NCBI GenBank assembly: GCA_028023455.1
Contig: JAQFVV010001035.1
Location: 61,978 to 125,977 of the forward strand
Direction: 5' to 3'
DNA length: 64,000 bases
DNA from: Epiperipatus broadwayi
Lineage: Eukaryota > Onychophora > Udeonychophora > Euonychophora > Peripatidae
Shown: piece after piece, positions 38,595 to 49,020 of the stretch
Layout of the letters: every line of letters begins with the position of its first letter
Position numbering within the stretch: position 1 is the first letter of the stretch
Notes under the pieces: generated by a model
Told to the model about the DNA's origin: nothing
Seen by the model: only the letters and a program-made list of their open reading frames with translations
The model's database searches: none
Translations under genes and position numbers: made by a program

Positions 38595-40000
38595 ATATTT
38601 TTAAATATTTGAAAGCAATTGAACATTTAATCATTTTAAATGAATGGTATGCCTGGAACGAATATAAAATTATTTGTGAAAATGGATTTAAAGTAATTGA
38701 ACGTAAATTATATAACAAATTTGAGAAAAAAGTTGATTTTTTATTTAATAAGCGATATCCACACGCTTATAAGGATTTAAACTTTGTTAATTTATCAAAT
38801 AATAGGATACATTTAATTCAGAAATACGTTTTAAGTCATGGAGCTAAATACGTTGGTGGTATTTGGAAAGATTATAATTTGGAACTAATTGCAGCTGTTC
38901 AAAATACATTTGAAATGATTCCTGGTAATGATAATTTTGCTGATGATATTATTAAGAAAATTAATTGCAATAGATTTGATACAATACCTTATGATAAATC
39001 ATGGCAATTGGCTATATCGGAATTTAAACGTAAATTGAAGATTGATGATATGATTTGTTTGAAAGAGGACAAAGGTTTACGTATGTGTTTGTTGACGAAA
39101 TATCAATATATTAATAAAATTAAAATGCAAATGGACAAACTTGGTTTCTTTTTGATTGAAGATTATAATATGGATGGTCAAAGAATAAAATTTATTAACA
39201 ATATTTTAAAAATTGCTAAAAATAAAGTTTTAAATAATAATGTATACTATATGATATATCCTTCTTGTGCTATATGTCCTCGTATTTTTGCAAATATAAA
39301 ATTACATAAAGAAGGTAATCCTTTGCGAGTAATGATAGATTTTGGTGGTTCCTTTATATATCAGTCTTCTAAATATATTGGTAAACTTTTACAAGACTTT
39401 TTAGGATTTGGAGAAAATACTATTGCTTCATCATTTGACTTTGTAAATAGTATTAAAAATTTAATTATTGATGAAAATGATATTATTGCTTCATTGGATG
39501 TTACAGAAATGTATGGATCTATTGATAGAATGAATTCCATAAAAATAATTGAACATGCATTAAAAAATAAAAATATTTGTAAATATATGATAAAATTTAT
39601 CATTGACTCTTTAAAATTTTTTAATGATAACATTGTTGCATCTTTTGAAGGTCAATATTATAAAATGACCAAAGGTTGGCCTATGGGATTGCCTGTAGTT
39701 GCACAAGTTTGCAATTTCGTTTTATCTACATATGAGAGTAATATTTTAAATATGTGTATTTTTGGAGATATTAAAATTTACAAAAGATATGTGGATGATG
39801 TTTTTGTCTGTGGAAACATTAATAGTATAAATTTGCTTATAGAGGAATTAAATAAATTGAATGGCTTGAAATGGACTATTGAAAAAGAACAGGATTATAA
39901 GATTAACTATTTAGATTTAATGATCACAAGAGATAACAGTATATTAAATTATAAACTAATAATTAAGCCATTGCAAAAAAAGAGGATATATAAATTTTAA
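38585..40000 (+). CDS. Penelope-like reverse transcriptase, right arm (471 codons, 5'-truncated)
   Basis: Mirror copy of the left-arm RT with the same intact SLDV and YVDD sites (shifted by nine residues because the open frame crosses the palindrome centre). No ATG start is available near the 5' end. The last residues differ from the left arm: after IIKPL it reads QKKRIYKF-stop instead of HRKIYTSEIKSTNDA, because an A-rich string of changes covers about 25 bases here. Otherwise the two proteins are the same. A full Penelope polyprotein would continue in frame into the GIY-YIG domain; here it does not. Confidence 0.88.
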   Translation: MLSNIFKYLKAIEHLIILNEWYAWNEYKIICENGFKVIERKLYNKFEKKVDFLFNKRYPHAYKDLNFVNLSNNRIHLIQKYVLSHGAKYVGGIWKDYNLELIAAVQNTFEMIPGNDNFADDIIKKINCNRFDTIPYDKSWQLAISEFKRKLKIDDMICLKEDKGLRMCLLTKYQYINKIKMQMDKLGFFLIEDYNMDGQRIKFINNILKIAKNKVLNNNVYYMIYPSCAICPRIFANIKLHKEGNPLRVMIDFGGSFIYQSSKYIGKLLQDFLGFGENTIASSFDFVNSIKNLIIDENDIIASLDVTEMYGSIDRMNSIKIIEHALKNKNICKYMIKFIIDSLKFFNDNIVASFEGQYYKMTKGWPMGLPVVAQVCNFVLSTYESNILNMCIFGDIKIYKRYVDDVFVCGNINSINLLIEELNKLNGLKWTIEKEQDYKINYLDLMITRDNSILNYKLIIKPLQKKRIYKF

Positions 40001-40013
40001 ATCAAAAGTACCA

Positions 40014-40706
40014 ATGATGCATAAGATGGCAAGTTTTAAATCTTTTTTGTTTCGAAATGAAAAATTATGTCGTTACCAAAGTGATAAATTGAAAAATATT
40101 GAGATATTTGCCAAGGAATTGCTTGATGTTGGTTATAAAATGGAACAAATAAACAATACTTTAAGTCAATTTAAAAAAAATTATAATTTAAAAGAAATGA
40201 AGATTAATAATAAAAAATGGATATCTATTCCATTTATTTCAAATCCACAAGTAAAATTTTTTAAGGATTTATATAAGAATGTATTTAATGTTTCATTCTA
40301 CGTTCCAAACAATATTAACAAATTAGTTAATAATTCTAAGGATGTCATACCTATCAAGCAAAAAAGTAATGTCATATATCAAATTTTTTGTGATTGTATG
40401 CTATCATATATAGGTGAATCTAGGTGCAACATTGAGAAAAGATTGAAGGAACACGAATTGTTATATAAGCGTGTAAAAAATAAAAATAATGGTGATTTAA
40501 TATCTTCTTCAGTTTTCTTTGATCATGAAAAAACATGTAAACATAAATTTAAATTTAATTTTGAAAATGTGAAAATTCTTCATGAAGAGAGAAACCATAG
40601 TAAAAGAAAAATTAAAGAGGCAATTTTTATAAACAGGAATAAAACACATTTGATAAATCGACAAGCTTCTAACATTAAAATACGAGATTCGTGGAATTTG
40701 AATTGA
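40014..40706 (+). CDS. GIY-YIG endonuclease of PLE-2, right arm (230 aa)
   Basis: Starts MMHKMASFKSFLF at 40014, 14 bases after the RT stop. Residues 1-118 are the linker that joins RT and nuclease in the family. The nuclease has V120-IY122 for the GIY half, SYIG at 131-134 for the YIG half, the catalytic-type Arg in RLKEH (143-147), Glu-202 in KEAIF, and Asn-215. In Penelope elements this domain nicks the target to start reverse transcription. It is more complete than the left-arm copy, which has a stop before KMKINN. No zinc-finger motif of the CCHH type is seen before it, though IFCDC offers two cysteines. Confidence 0.85.
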   Translation: MMHKMASFKSFLFRNEKLCRYQSDKLKNIEIFAKELLDVGYKMEQINNTLSQFKKNYNLKEMKINNKKWISIPFISNPQVKFFKDLYKNVFNVSFYVPNNINKLVNNSKDVIPIKQKSNVIYQIFCDCMLSYIGESRCNIEKRLKEHELLYKRVKNKNNGDLISSSVFFDHEKTCKHKFKFNFENVKILHEERNHSKRKIKEAIFINRNKTHLINRQASNIKIRDSWNLN

Positions 40707-40867
40707 TGACGTTTGCTTCCGCTTTTAGTTTTTGAATTTAATAGCAGTTGAGGCAGGTTTGAAAGTAACCGAAAGTACTTCTGCGGATTTAAAGATTGTT
40801 TGAATTGTTTATAAACCGTTTAAAAATATTATTTCAATTATATATATATAATATTTTAGACATAAAC

Positions 40868-40872
<5 letters not shown>

Positions 40873-40914
<42 letters not shown>
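40873..40914. repeat. (TA)n microsatellite
   Basis: About 21 TA units, 30 bases right of the palindrome. Confidence 0.97.
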
Positions 40915-40917
<3 letters not shown>

Positions 40918-41695
40918 TATAAAGTTTTAAAAATGAATAAAGCATCGCTATTATATAAAATTAATATCAGTTCTTTCAAAAGCAATTTACATTGAAATGT
41001 ATATGCTAATATAAGATTCTTCTCAGACTGATGTTGCCCTCTATAATTCTTATAAAATTATCTAAACTACAGTAAGAATAGTAATTTGTTTAGTTTACAA
41101 AGTTAGTGAACAAAGTAAGGCAATTCAAATATTACTCAAAAAAATTTTGTAATTACCACATGATATTATAATTCTTTAATATATACTTATTATTAACCAT
41201 TATATATGCTTCCAGAAAAATATCTTTATTTTTTACATACTTTCCCTAGACATCTAGGCTTTATAAAAATGATAAATAATTTTTCAGCAAGTATGACATT
41301 TTTTTTACTGAAAACGTATGTGACAAAATATGGGGGGGGGGGGCAGTGCTGAATTATTTTGTTGCTACAAGATAGACTACAATGGCATTTTGAATAATAT
41401 TTAACTAACTTTTTTTTATACAAAAACTTTTTGCAGAATATTGCAAAATGTCATTATTAATTTTTTTTTTTTATTTAAATCATTTACATTTTGATATGCA
41501 AAAATAAAGCTTTCTACCTTTTTTATTACCAATTTCAATATCTGTGATTTTAGTTATTTCAATTATCTGTGCTTAAATAAAATATTAAAGAAATTATAAA
41601 AAAAAAATTAGATGTACGTATTAATCAAAAAATATAATTAAAATAAATGTTCTAATTTTTTTTTCACTGGGGTATATATAAAGTGTACAATGTAT

Positions 41696-41698
<3 letters not shown>

Positions 41699-41789
<91 letters not shown>
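41699..41789. repeat. Compound (CA)n-(TA)n microsatellite
   Basis: CA units 41699-41728 followed by TA units 41735-41789. Confidence 0.97.
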
Positions 41790-41792
<3 letters not shown>

Positions 41793-42177
41793 CAGTATCT
41801 ACTCTCAAAACTTTGAGGTCATTTCAACTCCCAAAGAAATAATAAAATGAAAGAAATAGACATTATTGGTGTGAGTTTTTTTATACTTTGCCAATTTTTT
41901 TTTTTTACATGTTACAAAATGTCTAGAAAAAATGTGAAAATATAAACATATACTTGGACGTCTCACTTTTGGCAATGTATAAAATGATTATAGCCATATA
42001 ATTCTATAATTAAAAATCACTTCTTATATTATACACAATGCCACTTTTCACACTCTGTGGATTATATATATTAATTAGAGGATATTTGAATCCAGATTTT
42101 CAAATGAATTAAAATATGTGTATTATAAATATTTAACATTAATTCCTTTAGCAATATAAAATAAAATTTGAATAATC

Positions 42178-42209
<32 letters not shown>

Positions 42210-42212
<3 letters not shown>

Positions 42213-42416
42213 AAATATCGATGTCTATCTATATTTTAAATATCGTCTAATGATTTCAAATAATTCATTTAATATTAACTTAAATTCATATGTATTCATT
42301 CAATCCTATAACACTTTATGTAAAATTATTTATATATATATATTTGTTTAACCTCTAATAATTTATTTATTCACATGGTAAAAAAATTACTCCTTTAATT
42401 ATTAATAATAAATAAA
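42210..42416 (+). mobile_element. Fragment starting like the sLTR
   Basis: After a TA tract (42181-42209) the sequence reads TGTAAATATCGATGTCTATC then TATATTTTAAA, matching the first ~30 bases of the sLTR apart from a three-base gap. Similarity is lost beyond that, and the right side ends in another TA tract. It may be a truncated or rearranged LTR, or a related short element sharing that terminus. Confidence 0.4.
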
Positions 42417-42435
42417 CATATATATATATATATAT
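42417..42435. repeat. (TA)n tract at the left end of the gLTR element
   Basis: TA units directly before the LTR end TGTACCC. Confidence 0.9.
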
Positions 42436-43350
42436 TGTACCCTCACTTCTCGATATATGATATAACTTAAAATACGACTAGCTCAATTAAATCATTATGC
42501 TCAGCTAAAATATGTATAACTATCTTTAATATATTTTTATAATACTATATCTTATTAGATTTATTATAATTTATCCAAAATTAATATAGTTCAATATTAT
42601 GTACTAATTAAATAAGTATTTACTAAAATCATGAGACTGTGAAGTGAAGTTACAATTGGTAATTGAATTTACATTGAATCAATGTCTTTCCAAGACACTG
42701 TCTCAATAGCATAAGAATACTATTACTTCTTTATTATCTCATTACTAACTCTACAGCACTCTTATGACTTTTATAAATGAACTATCTTTAATAATAATAA
42801 ATAAATAAATCTCAATCTTTTATTAAGGAAATATAATTAAATAATCTCAGGTTCTTCTAATTATCTTAAAGTAATAATAATTCGTGCAGATAGGAATGAT
42901 AGGGGATTTAATATCAAACCTAAATACACCTAACTTATTCTAATAACAATAACTAACAATAGTAATCTTTAATGTATAATTAAATCTTATCTATTTGATT
43001 ATACTATTAATCATTAAGAAAATAAGTAAATCATATATATGTCTTTCATTTTAATATAGTATCTTAATTTTAAAATAGACCAAAATCTTATAATTTAACA
43101 ATTTGTGGCAATAAATAATATTATACTCTTATATTGTGCATTACAATTACTTTGTGACCATTGTAATATTATATGTTAATGTCAATCAATTTCTATAAAT
43201 TATATTAAGAAAATATTGTGTTTCTTTCTAAAAAATAATAATAATAATAAATTCATATTGTGCAAATATTATGTTTATTCAAATTATCTGTTGTCAAATG
43301 CTGTGGTGTAAAATAATGAATTCGACACACTTTTAAACAACTTAAACAAA

Positions 43351-43356
43351 TTTATT
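43351..43356 (-). terminator. Polyadenylation signal of gLTR copy D
   Basis: Minus-strand AATAAA followed by the conserved GT-rich block (AAGTGTGTCGAA). As D is the 3' LTR, this would end the element's transcript. Confidence 0.55.
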
Positions 43357-43370
43357 TACATCAACTTTAA

Positions 43371-43795
43371 CTTACGAGAGAGTGCAAGTCTCTCAGCGCT
43401 TGTGATTATTAATAGCCAATCAGATCGTAAATACTGGGACAACGATTTAACAAGAAAAGAGTGGTAACCACTCTTAACTTTACTTGTCTGTCTATATATC
43501 CAAGCCAGTCCAAAGTACTTATATCTGAAAGTGTGAATATTAAATACCTTCACACACTACTCACTGACTTCAAATTACAAACATACAGCATGAAATCTTT
43601 AGATTCACTATGCAGTAGATTATCGATGTTATAAATTGCAGATATAAGTACTTTGGACTGGCTTGGATATATAGACAGACAAGTAAAGTTAAGAGTGGTT
43701 ACCACTCTTTTCTTGTTAAATCGTTGTCCCAGTATTTACGATCTGATTGGCTATTAATAATCACAAGCGCTGAGAGACTTGCACTCTCTCGTAAG
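43371..43795. mobile_element. Foldback MITE with 157-bp arms inside LTR D
   Basis: 43371-43527 and 43639-43795 are inverted copies with a 111-base loop. Both outer ends, starting CTTACGAGAG, touch TTAA (43367-43370 and 43796-43799), the target duplication of piggyBac-type transposons, though piggyBac ends normally begin CC. It is absent from LTR E, so it arrived after the gLTR insertion. The total extra sequence, including a ~35-base tail to 43830, is flanked by a 19-base direct repeat (43352-43370 and 43831-43849). Confidence 0.85.
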
Positions 43796-46260
43796 TTAAT
43801 TTCAAATCATCTGTGCTTTGAAAATAAATATTATTTACATCAACTTTAATAAATAACTTATTTACACTATTTACATTTAAAGTGGAAACCAAAGAAAAAT
43901 AAAAATAAAAAAAATAATAATACAAGATCTTTACACTGTTACTATTTCCATAATCATAAATAGATAATTTATACATTTCTTAAAATGTTCTATCAATAAC
44001 ATTTAATTAAGCTTATGACTTTAAATTTTAATAAACATCATTTGTCCTCAGTTAATACAAGAAAAGGTTTTATGTGAAATATCATTCACATAGCATATAT
44101 GTAAATAAACATACTTTAATAATTAAAATGCTACTTCACTTAAGTCTTACTACTATTTATATTATAATGTACTAGTATGTATTACATTACTATCAATATT
44201 ACTCAAAAATCAATTAATGTATAAACTGATATAACTTTGTAATATAATAACAATTATTAATTATAATTATTTATGTCATTCCGATGTAATTTCATCCTAC
44301 ATGTCTTATCAAAATATGCAATACGTATATGTTCTTTTAAAATAATATTTAAAATTATTCAATAATTTCAAATTTTTATAAAGTATTATATCAAATAAAA
44401 TTCTATGATTCTTTTCTATTTAAATTATTACTCTTTTTTACTTGTTATTCTTATTTCTTCCTAAAATTTCTATCTACAAATGTCATTTTAACCTTATTTA
44501 ACTTCAGAAAAAAACAGATGACCAATTTTTTAAAAAAAATAATAATTATCCAAACGCTCTTATACCTCATCATCTATATACGATAAACCTTCAATCAAAA
44601 TATAAATTTCTACATAAAATTAACTTAACTTATCTAATAAAAATAAAAATAAGATATAGATTTATATATATATATCTCTTACTAACTTGAAAAGAAAAAA
44701 AATAAATAACTTATACTAATATAATAAATCTAATTTCTAATATTGTAACAGAAACATTAAAATTTATTCACGAAAGAATCATATAATTATTTCTAGGTTC
44801 TCATATTATGTTGTACTAAATTTACATCATCAATTTAAAGTATGCATATTAAAATAAAACTGCTATTACTAATATTATGCGTGTATATTCTTTAAATATT
44901 TATACATTCATTCAACAATCAAATAACATTTGGTTGATCTAAAGAAAACATAGCAAATACATCAAATTATTACTATTATATAATTTTTACCATAAATGAT
45001 ACTTTAATGTACAGTCCATCACACGATGTCCTCCAGGATTACAGTTTTACAAGATAATTTCACATTTACACTCAACAATTATTCTTTAAAATATTACGTG
45101 TTGTATAATTATAAAATAAACTTTATGCAATGAAATGTTATATTAATATTTAGTTTTTTTTTAAAAAAAATGTAAATGTACCTTTCCTATCTTTAATAAA
45201 TCAATAATTAATTAAATATTTATGTTAGTTAATAAATAAAAAACATATTACATAAAATCCAATGGTGTCTTCTTTCACCCATAATTGTTCTTTTTCCTAG
45301 GCACTAATTTCACCAAACATTACTTCCTTTTCCGGTACATCACGTGTTTTAAAAGTTTTTATGAAAAAATGAAAACGTTCTTTTTTTAAAAAAAATAAAA
45401 ATAAAAGTCAGTTCCACCATAAAAAGAAAATAATAATTAAAATAGTTTATATAATCCAGATTCATTTCTTTAAAGGAAAATTATTTTAAAGTTATTATTT
45501 TTAGTATTAGTTAATAGTTTATAAAGTTCTTATTTAATTATTCTAAAATTGACTTGGATATCCACGTATATTTTATTTGCGCATTCCTTAATGAATATTT
45601 AGGTAAGATTAATTTTAGATTCTTCTGTACGACCAGCGTTCAGACTTTAATAATATAATAATTTTACTTATAAGTATTTCTTGGCCAATTAAACTTCCAA
45701 TTTATTTGCCTTTTAAAAAACTGTCAAAATTTAGTCTTTTAAACCACAAAGACTTTACAAGGCAAGTATTTATATAATCATTATTATTTACCATATCTTT
45801 ACCAAGATATATATTTAGATTTATAATTTAAAAATACTTTCTTCATAAAGAAGTATTTCTCATTCTTTTAAATATCTGTTTTATAAAAATTAATTACAAT
45901 CAGCTTTTAAATTTATATAAAGTCCAACATATTACTTTTATGCATCTAGTAACTCTCCTAGTTAATCCAGCGTTTGTTAAATTTTTAGTATAAAGTCTCC
46001 AATACATTCTATCCTTATACGATGTCTTCATGACTATTTGATAGTAAATTGAGCTTCAATAGAAATGATCAATAGGAAATTATAATTAAATTAACACTGC
46101 ATATTTATCGGTAAACTTTTATAAATTATTTTAAAAAACTACTCTCTTATAATTTTAAAACGATTATGAGAGCGTCTATAATTTTACTTAGCTATCTCTA
46201 ATAGCACACTTTACTTTAAAAATTACAATCACAATCCCCCTCCGAACAATTGAACCTTGA

Positions 46261-46292
46261 TTTTATACCGGAAGAAACTCCCACTTGATTGG
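46261..46292 (-). promoter_or_regulatory. CCAAT box and TATA box of gLTR copy D
   Basis: Minus strand: CCAAT (46288-46292) then TATAAAA (46261-46267), joined by the conserved GAGTTTCTTCCGG. Confidence 0.6.
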
Positions 46293-47235
46293 TAAATTAA
46301 ACAATCAACTTGCTAGCTTATTTACATATTTTACCAACAAGACAGAATTAAAAATAAATAATGACTTATTTAATATTTATTTTTTATTACATTATTAAAT
46401 TCTTAAATCAATCTTTATCATTTATTTAAATCCATTAAACATTTTTTAAAAATATACCTTCTTACTTTATTTCACTTTTAACTTTTATAAGATTATTTTT
46501 ATAAACAAATTAAGTCTATTTTTATTCGTTGTGTTTTTAAGCAGTATTTTAAAAATCAGATTTAATATTTCACATTAACTATTTTTATTTTTTATTTCGT
46601 GATAGCCAATATAATATGTATAAATTTTATAACAGAATTTAAAATAGTTTTGCAACTTTATTAAAAAACTCACAAGCATGTGTGTATGTGTCTAACTAAC
46701 ATCTGTTTTACAACACAGCTACAAACGCTTGTAATAATCTAAAAATAAACTAACAATTTTATTTTTTAAAAATAAATATTTTTAAAATAAATAATATCTT
46801 ATAACAACTTTTTAAATAATACTTCGATATTATTAAAATCAAATATTAATCTTCTATTATGTACTACTAATAATTAAAATATTTATATTCACTTATTAAA
46901 TATTAATCTTTATCAACAATAAATATATGCATTTAATTTTAACTTGTCTTTTTAAAAACTTTTAGCTTTCAACATTTATTTATTAAATTTATTAATGCAG
47001 TATTGATTATGGCCAGTTTTTCCAACCATATACTATTATCATCCCCATTGAAACGTCTCTCTCAAACATCAGCACAATTTTCACATATCAAATATTCATA
47101 GATTACTTTAATTACACTTTTTAAAAGATTGTTATAAATAAAATTAACATCATATAGCTAAATATATCTTAAATTTAAAATTTTTTTAATAGATTGATAC
47201 AACAATTTATGGAGACCCATACAAAAGGGCACATA

Positions 47236-47247
47236 TCCTCCTCCTTC
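47236..47247 (-). promoter_or_regulatory. Polypurine tract of the gLTR element
   Basis: Minus strand GAAGGAGGAGGA ending two bases before the 3' LTR start TGTGCCC. This is the expected primer for plus-strand DNA synthesis and confirms the element's orientation. Confidence 0.85.
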
Positions 47248-47595
47248 GGATAAAAATTTTAAATTAACCATCTACCTTTATCTTCTTTAATCTACAATTA
47301 ACATCTTCAGTTTTCCTATCATTGAATATCATAATAAATCACTTTAACATGAAATTTTATAAAGCATTGGAACTTCACATTAAAATCTCAACCAGAAAAC
47401 CTTCTAAATAAAATCATCATACTTTCTTTTACTTTATAAAATTAAGTCTCACTTTTCCTTTATTTATATCTTTAATTAGGTCATTTTTTATTTCCCTAAT
47501 CTTACTATGAAATATCATATGTTTAAATTCCTTTAAATAACACCTTTTACACAAACTAAACTATAAATACATATTTCTATAGTTAACACTATCTT
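47248..47595 (-). other. Untranslated 3' part of the gLTR internal region
   Basis: AT-rich stretch between the domain X ORF and the polypurine tract; no ORF or repeat seen. Confidence 0.5.
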
Positions 47596-47787
47596 TTAAA
47601 TCACATTTTGTATTTTACTTCTAAACCTGTTTCTAGTTTCATTAGCAGTTTTTAATGAATCATTATCTAATAAATCTAGACACTTTTCATCTAAAAAGAT
47701 TAACTTTATCCCTGAAGATTTATTAAATTTATGATCACTACTACAATATTTATGAAAATTCTCAAATTCATCCATAACTCTTTTCAT
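47596..47787 (-). CDS. Domain X ORF downstream of integrase (63 aa)
   Basis: Starts at ATG 47787. GIKLIFLDEKCLDLLDN and the following T-R-N-F-K-QN pattern align with residues 209-248 of the sLTR ORF, with about half the residues identical over 37 positions. The short stretch before it (F-KYCSSD) also aligns with FDEYYSED. Being kept in two families with unrelated LTRs suggests a real protein module. It lies 3' of integrase, where some gypsy elements have env, but nothing here looks like an envelope protein: there is no signal peptide or membrane segment. It may be the surviving end of a longer third ORF. Function unknown. Confidence 0.6.
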   Translation of the reverse strand: MKRVMDEFENFHKYCSSDHKFNKSSGIKLIFLDEKCLDLLDNDSLKTANETRNRFRSKIQNVI

Positions 47788-47950
47788 AAATTGATCTTTT
47801 ATAAGATCTACTCACTCTTATCATATTATTCATTTCTCCCTAAATTAACATTTACTGACTTGATAATAAATTATTTTATTATATAAAAATAAAATATCTG
47901 AACATCACCCTAAAATCTTTACCCACACTACATCCTTTGAAAATTGTAAT

Positions 47951-48145
47951 TCACACTTCAGAAGGATATGGAATTAAACTTCTTGCATTATAAGTTCCTT
48001 TCTCACCATCTGGTGTGGTTAACATAAATGCATTTTCACCTACTTTGCAAGATATTCTATATGGACCCTCATATAGACTAAGAAATTTTTTGAACTGATT
48101 TCTTTGAAGGTTGCTAACATGGAAAGACCTTTTTAATTTAATTTC
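47951..48145 (-). pseudogene. Ty3/gypsy integrase C-terminal fragment (about 64 codons)
   Basis: Open minus-strand frame reading SFHVSNLQRNQFKKFLSLYE, then GPYRI, a GENAFML strand, TPDGEKGTYNARSL and a stop. Residue order matches the last part of Ty3/gypsy integrases, where a basic segment precedes 'KFLPLYEGPY' and the protein ends in a 'G-NLRPY'-type strand. It overlaps the end of gag by 13 bases in a different frame. All upstream pol domains are missing, so this is the scar of one large internal deletion from gag to the integrase tail, and it cannot act alone. Confidence 0.82.
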
Positions 48146-49020
48146 TTATTACTAGCTTTATTAGCTGGTTTTTTTAAAATTGTGGTCACACCACTAGTAG
48201 AAGGCTGATTATTTTGATCATCATTTCTGTCCCTAAATGTATCAAATTTATCAAATTTCATTAAGTGTGGAGACATCCTATCTCTACCTCTGTACTCAAA
48301 TCTCCTTTTAAATCCTGCAGAAGATCTCACACCAGTATTAACATTAATATTTGCTAACGGATAATTATTTCTATCTTTGTTTATTTTAAATCTATTGTCC
48401 ATAGATAATTCAGCTACCTCAAGAGCATCTAATACCTCTGATACTTCTTCTATTGAACCACGATCAGCAGCTATCAACAACTGTTCAACATTTTTAGGTA
48501 AGTTATGCCTTACTATTCTTACAATCTGTTCTTCTGATAATGGACAAGCAGTCAATGTTTTCAACCAAACAGCTTGATTTCTAAAAAAGCTTGTATAACT
48601 GCCTTTACTAATATGGTATTTTTCTTGGGTAATTTGGTATCTAATGCAATCTTGTTTATCAGAGTTCCAAAAACTTCCAACAATAAAACACTTAAAGTCA
48701 CCGTAAGTTATTGGTTTCTCAAACAGTGATTGCCACCAATCTTTGGCAATTCCATACAAATGATTACTACAAACTGCTACTTTTTCTTTTTCTGACAATG
48801 AACATATGGAAAATAATTCGTCTAAATTATTTAAAAATTCTGAGGGATTTTCCATATACTCTCCTTTAAATGGTTTGACTTTCATGAAACGTAAAGCCAT
48901 TGAATTATTTGCATTTCCTTCACAATTAACCACTTCTCTACTCGGTCTACTATCAATTTCTTTCACAACAGTATTTTCTGACTGATTACTATTACCCTTC
49001 CTTACCGATTCGGACTTTAT
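48133..49020 (-). CDS. Ty3/gypsy-type Gag capsid
   Basis: Gag forms the particle that packages the element's RNA. The frame is open from 49020, overlapping ORF1 by 29 bases in the +1 frame; the first ATG is at 48900 (MALRFMKV). The capsid reads FKGEYMENPSEFLNNLDELF, then a KDWWQSL block, FKCFIVGSFW, and an RHNLPKNVEQLL helix near the end, the order of the retrotransposon gag family. A basic RGRDR tail follows, but there is no CCHC zinc knuckle before the stop. Translation could start at the internal ATG or arise by +1 frameshift from ORF1. The lack of the knuckle may result from the deletion that also removed pol. Confidence 0.85.
   Translation of the reverse strand: MKSESVRKGNSNQSENTVVKEIDSRPSREVVNCEGNANNSMALRFMKVKPFKGEYMENPSEFLNNLDELFSICSLSEKEKVAVCSNHLYGIAKDWWQSLFEKPITYGDFKCFIVGSFWNSDKQDCIRYQITQEKYHISKGSYTSFFRNQAVWLKTLTACPLSEEQIVRIVRHNLPKNVEQLLIAADRGSIEEVSEVLDALEVAELSMDNRFKINKDRNNYPLANINVNTGVRSSAGFKRRFEYRGRDRMSPHLMKFDKFDTFRDRNDDQNNQPSTSGVTTILKKPANKASNKKLN

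Larger units (their letters stand above)
36362..40842. mobile_element. 4.48-kb palindrome of two Penelope-like elements (PLE-2), head to head
   Basis: Left arm (36362-38600, minus) and right arm (38603-40842, plus) are inverted copies meeting at a two-base spacer, 38601-38602. Each arm carries an RT ORF, a GIY-YIG ORF and the same untranslated 3' region of about 135 bases. The arms are identical over nearly their whole length; I see two local difference clusters, around 37195-37225/39970-40005 and 37007-37020/40180-40200. Both outer ends are followed by TA-rich repeats. Tandem and inverted partial copies are known for Penelope elements, but an assembly or library hairpin artefact must be considered. 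Confidence 0.9.
40843..42435. other. Unassigned AT-rich DNA with microsatellites
   Basis: No recognisable gene. Holds TA tract 40873-40914, a 12-G run (41332-41343), a CA-TA compound repeat (41699-41789), a possible sLTR start (42210) and TA tracts on either side of it. Confidence 0.5.
42436..47233 (-). repeat. 3' LTR of the gLTR element (copy D, 4798 bp)
   Basis: Direct repeat of 51191-55610. It is longer mainly because of the hairpin insertion at 43371-43849. From the LTR 5' end (47233) the TATA box lies ~970 bases in and the AATAAA ~3.9 kb in, so U3 is about 1.0 kb, R about 2.9 kb including the hairpin insertion, and U5 about 0.9 kb. That long R is inferred from signals, not from transcripts. 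Confidence 0.95.

Noticed and set aside
41332-41343. Run of 12 G
   Set aside because: Striking in AT-rich DNA, but a single run cannot form a quadruplex by itself and homopolymer length may be a sequencing artefact.
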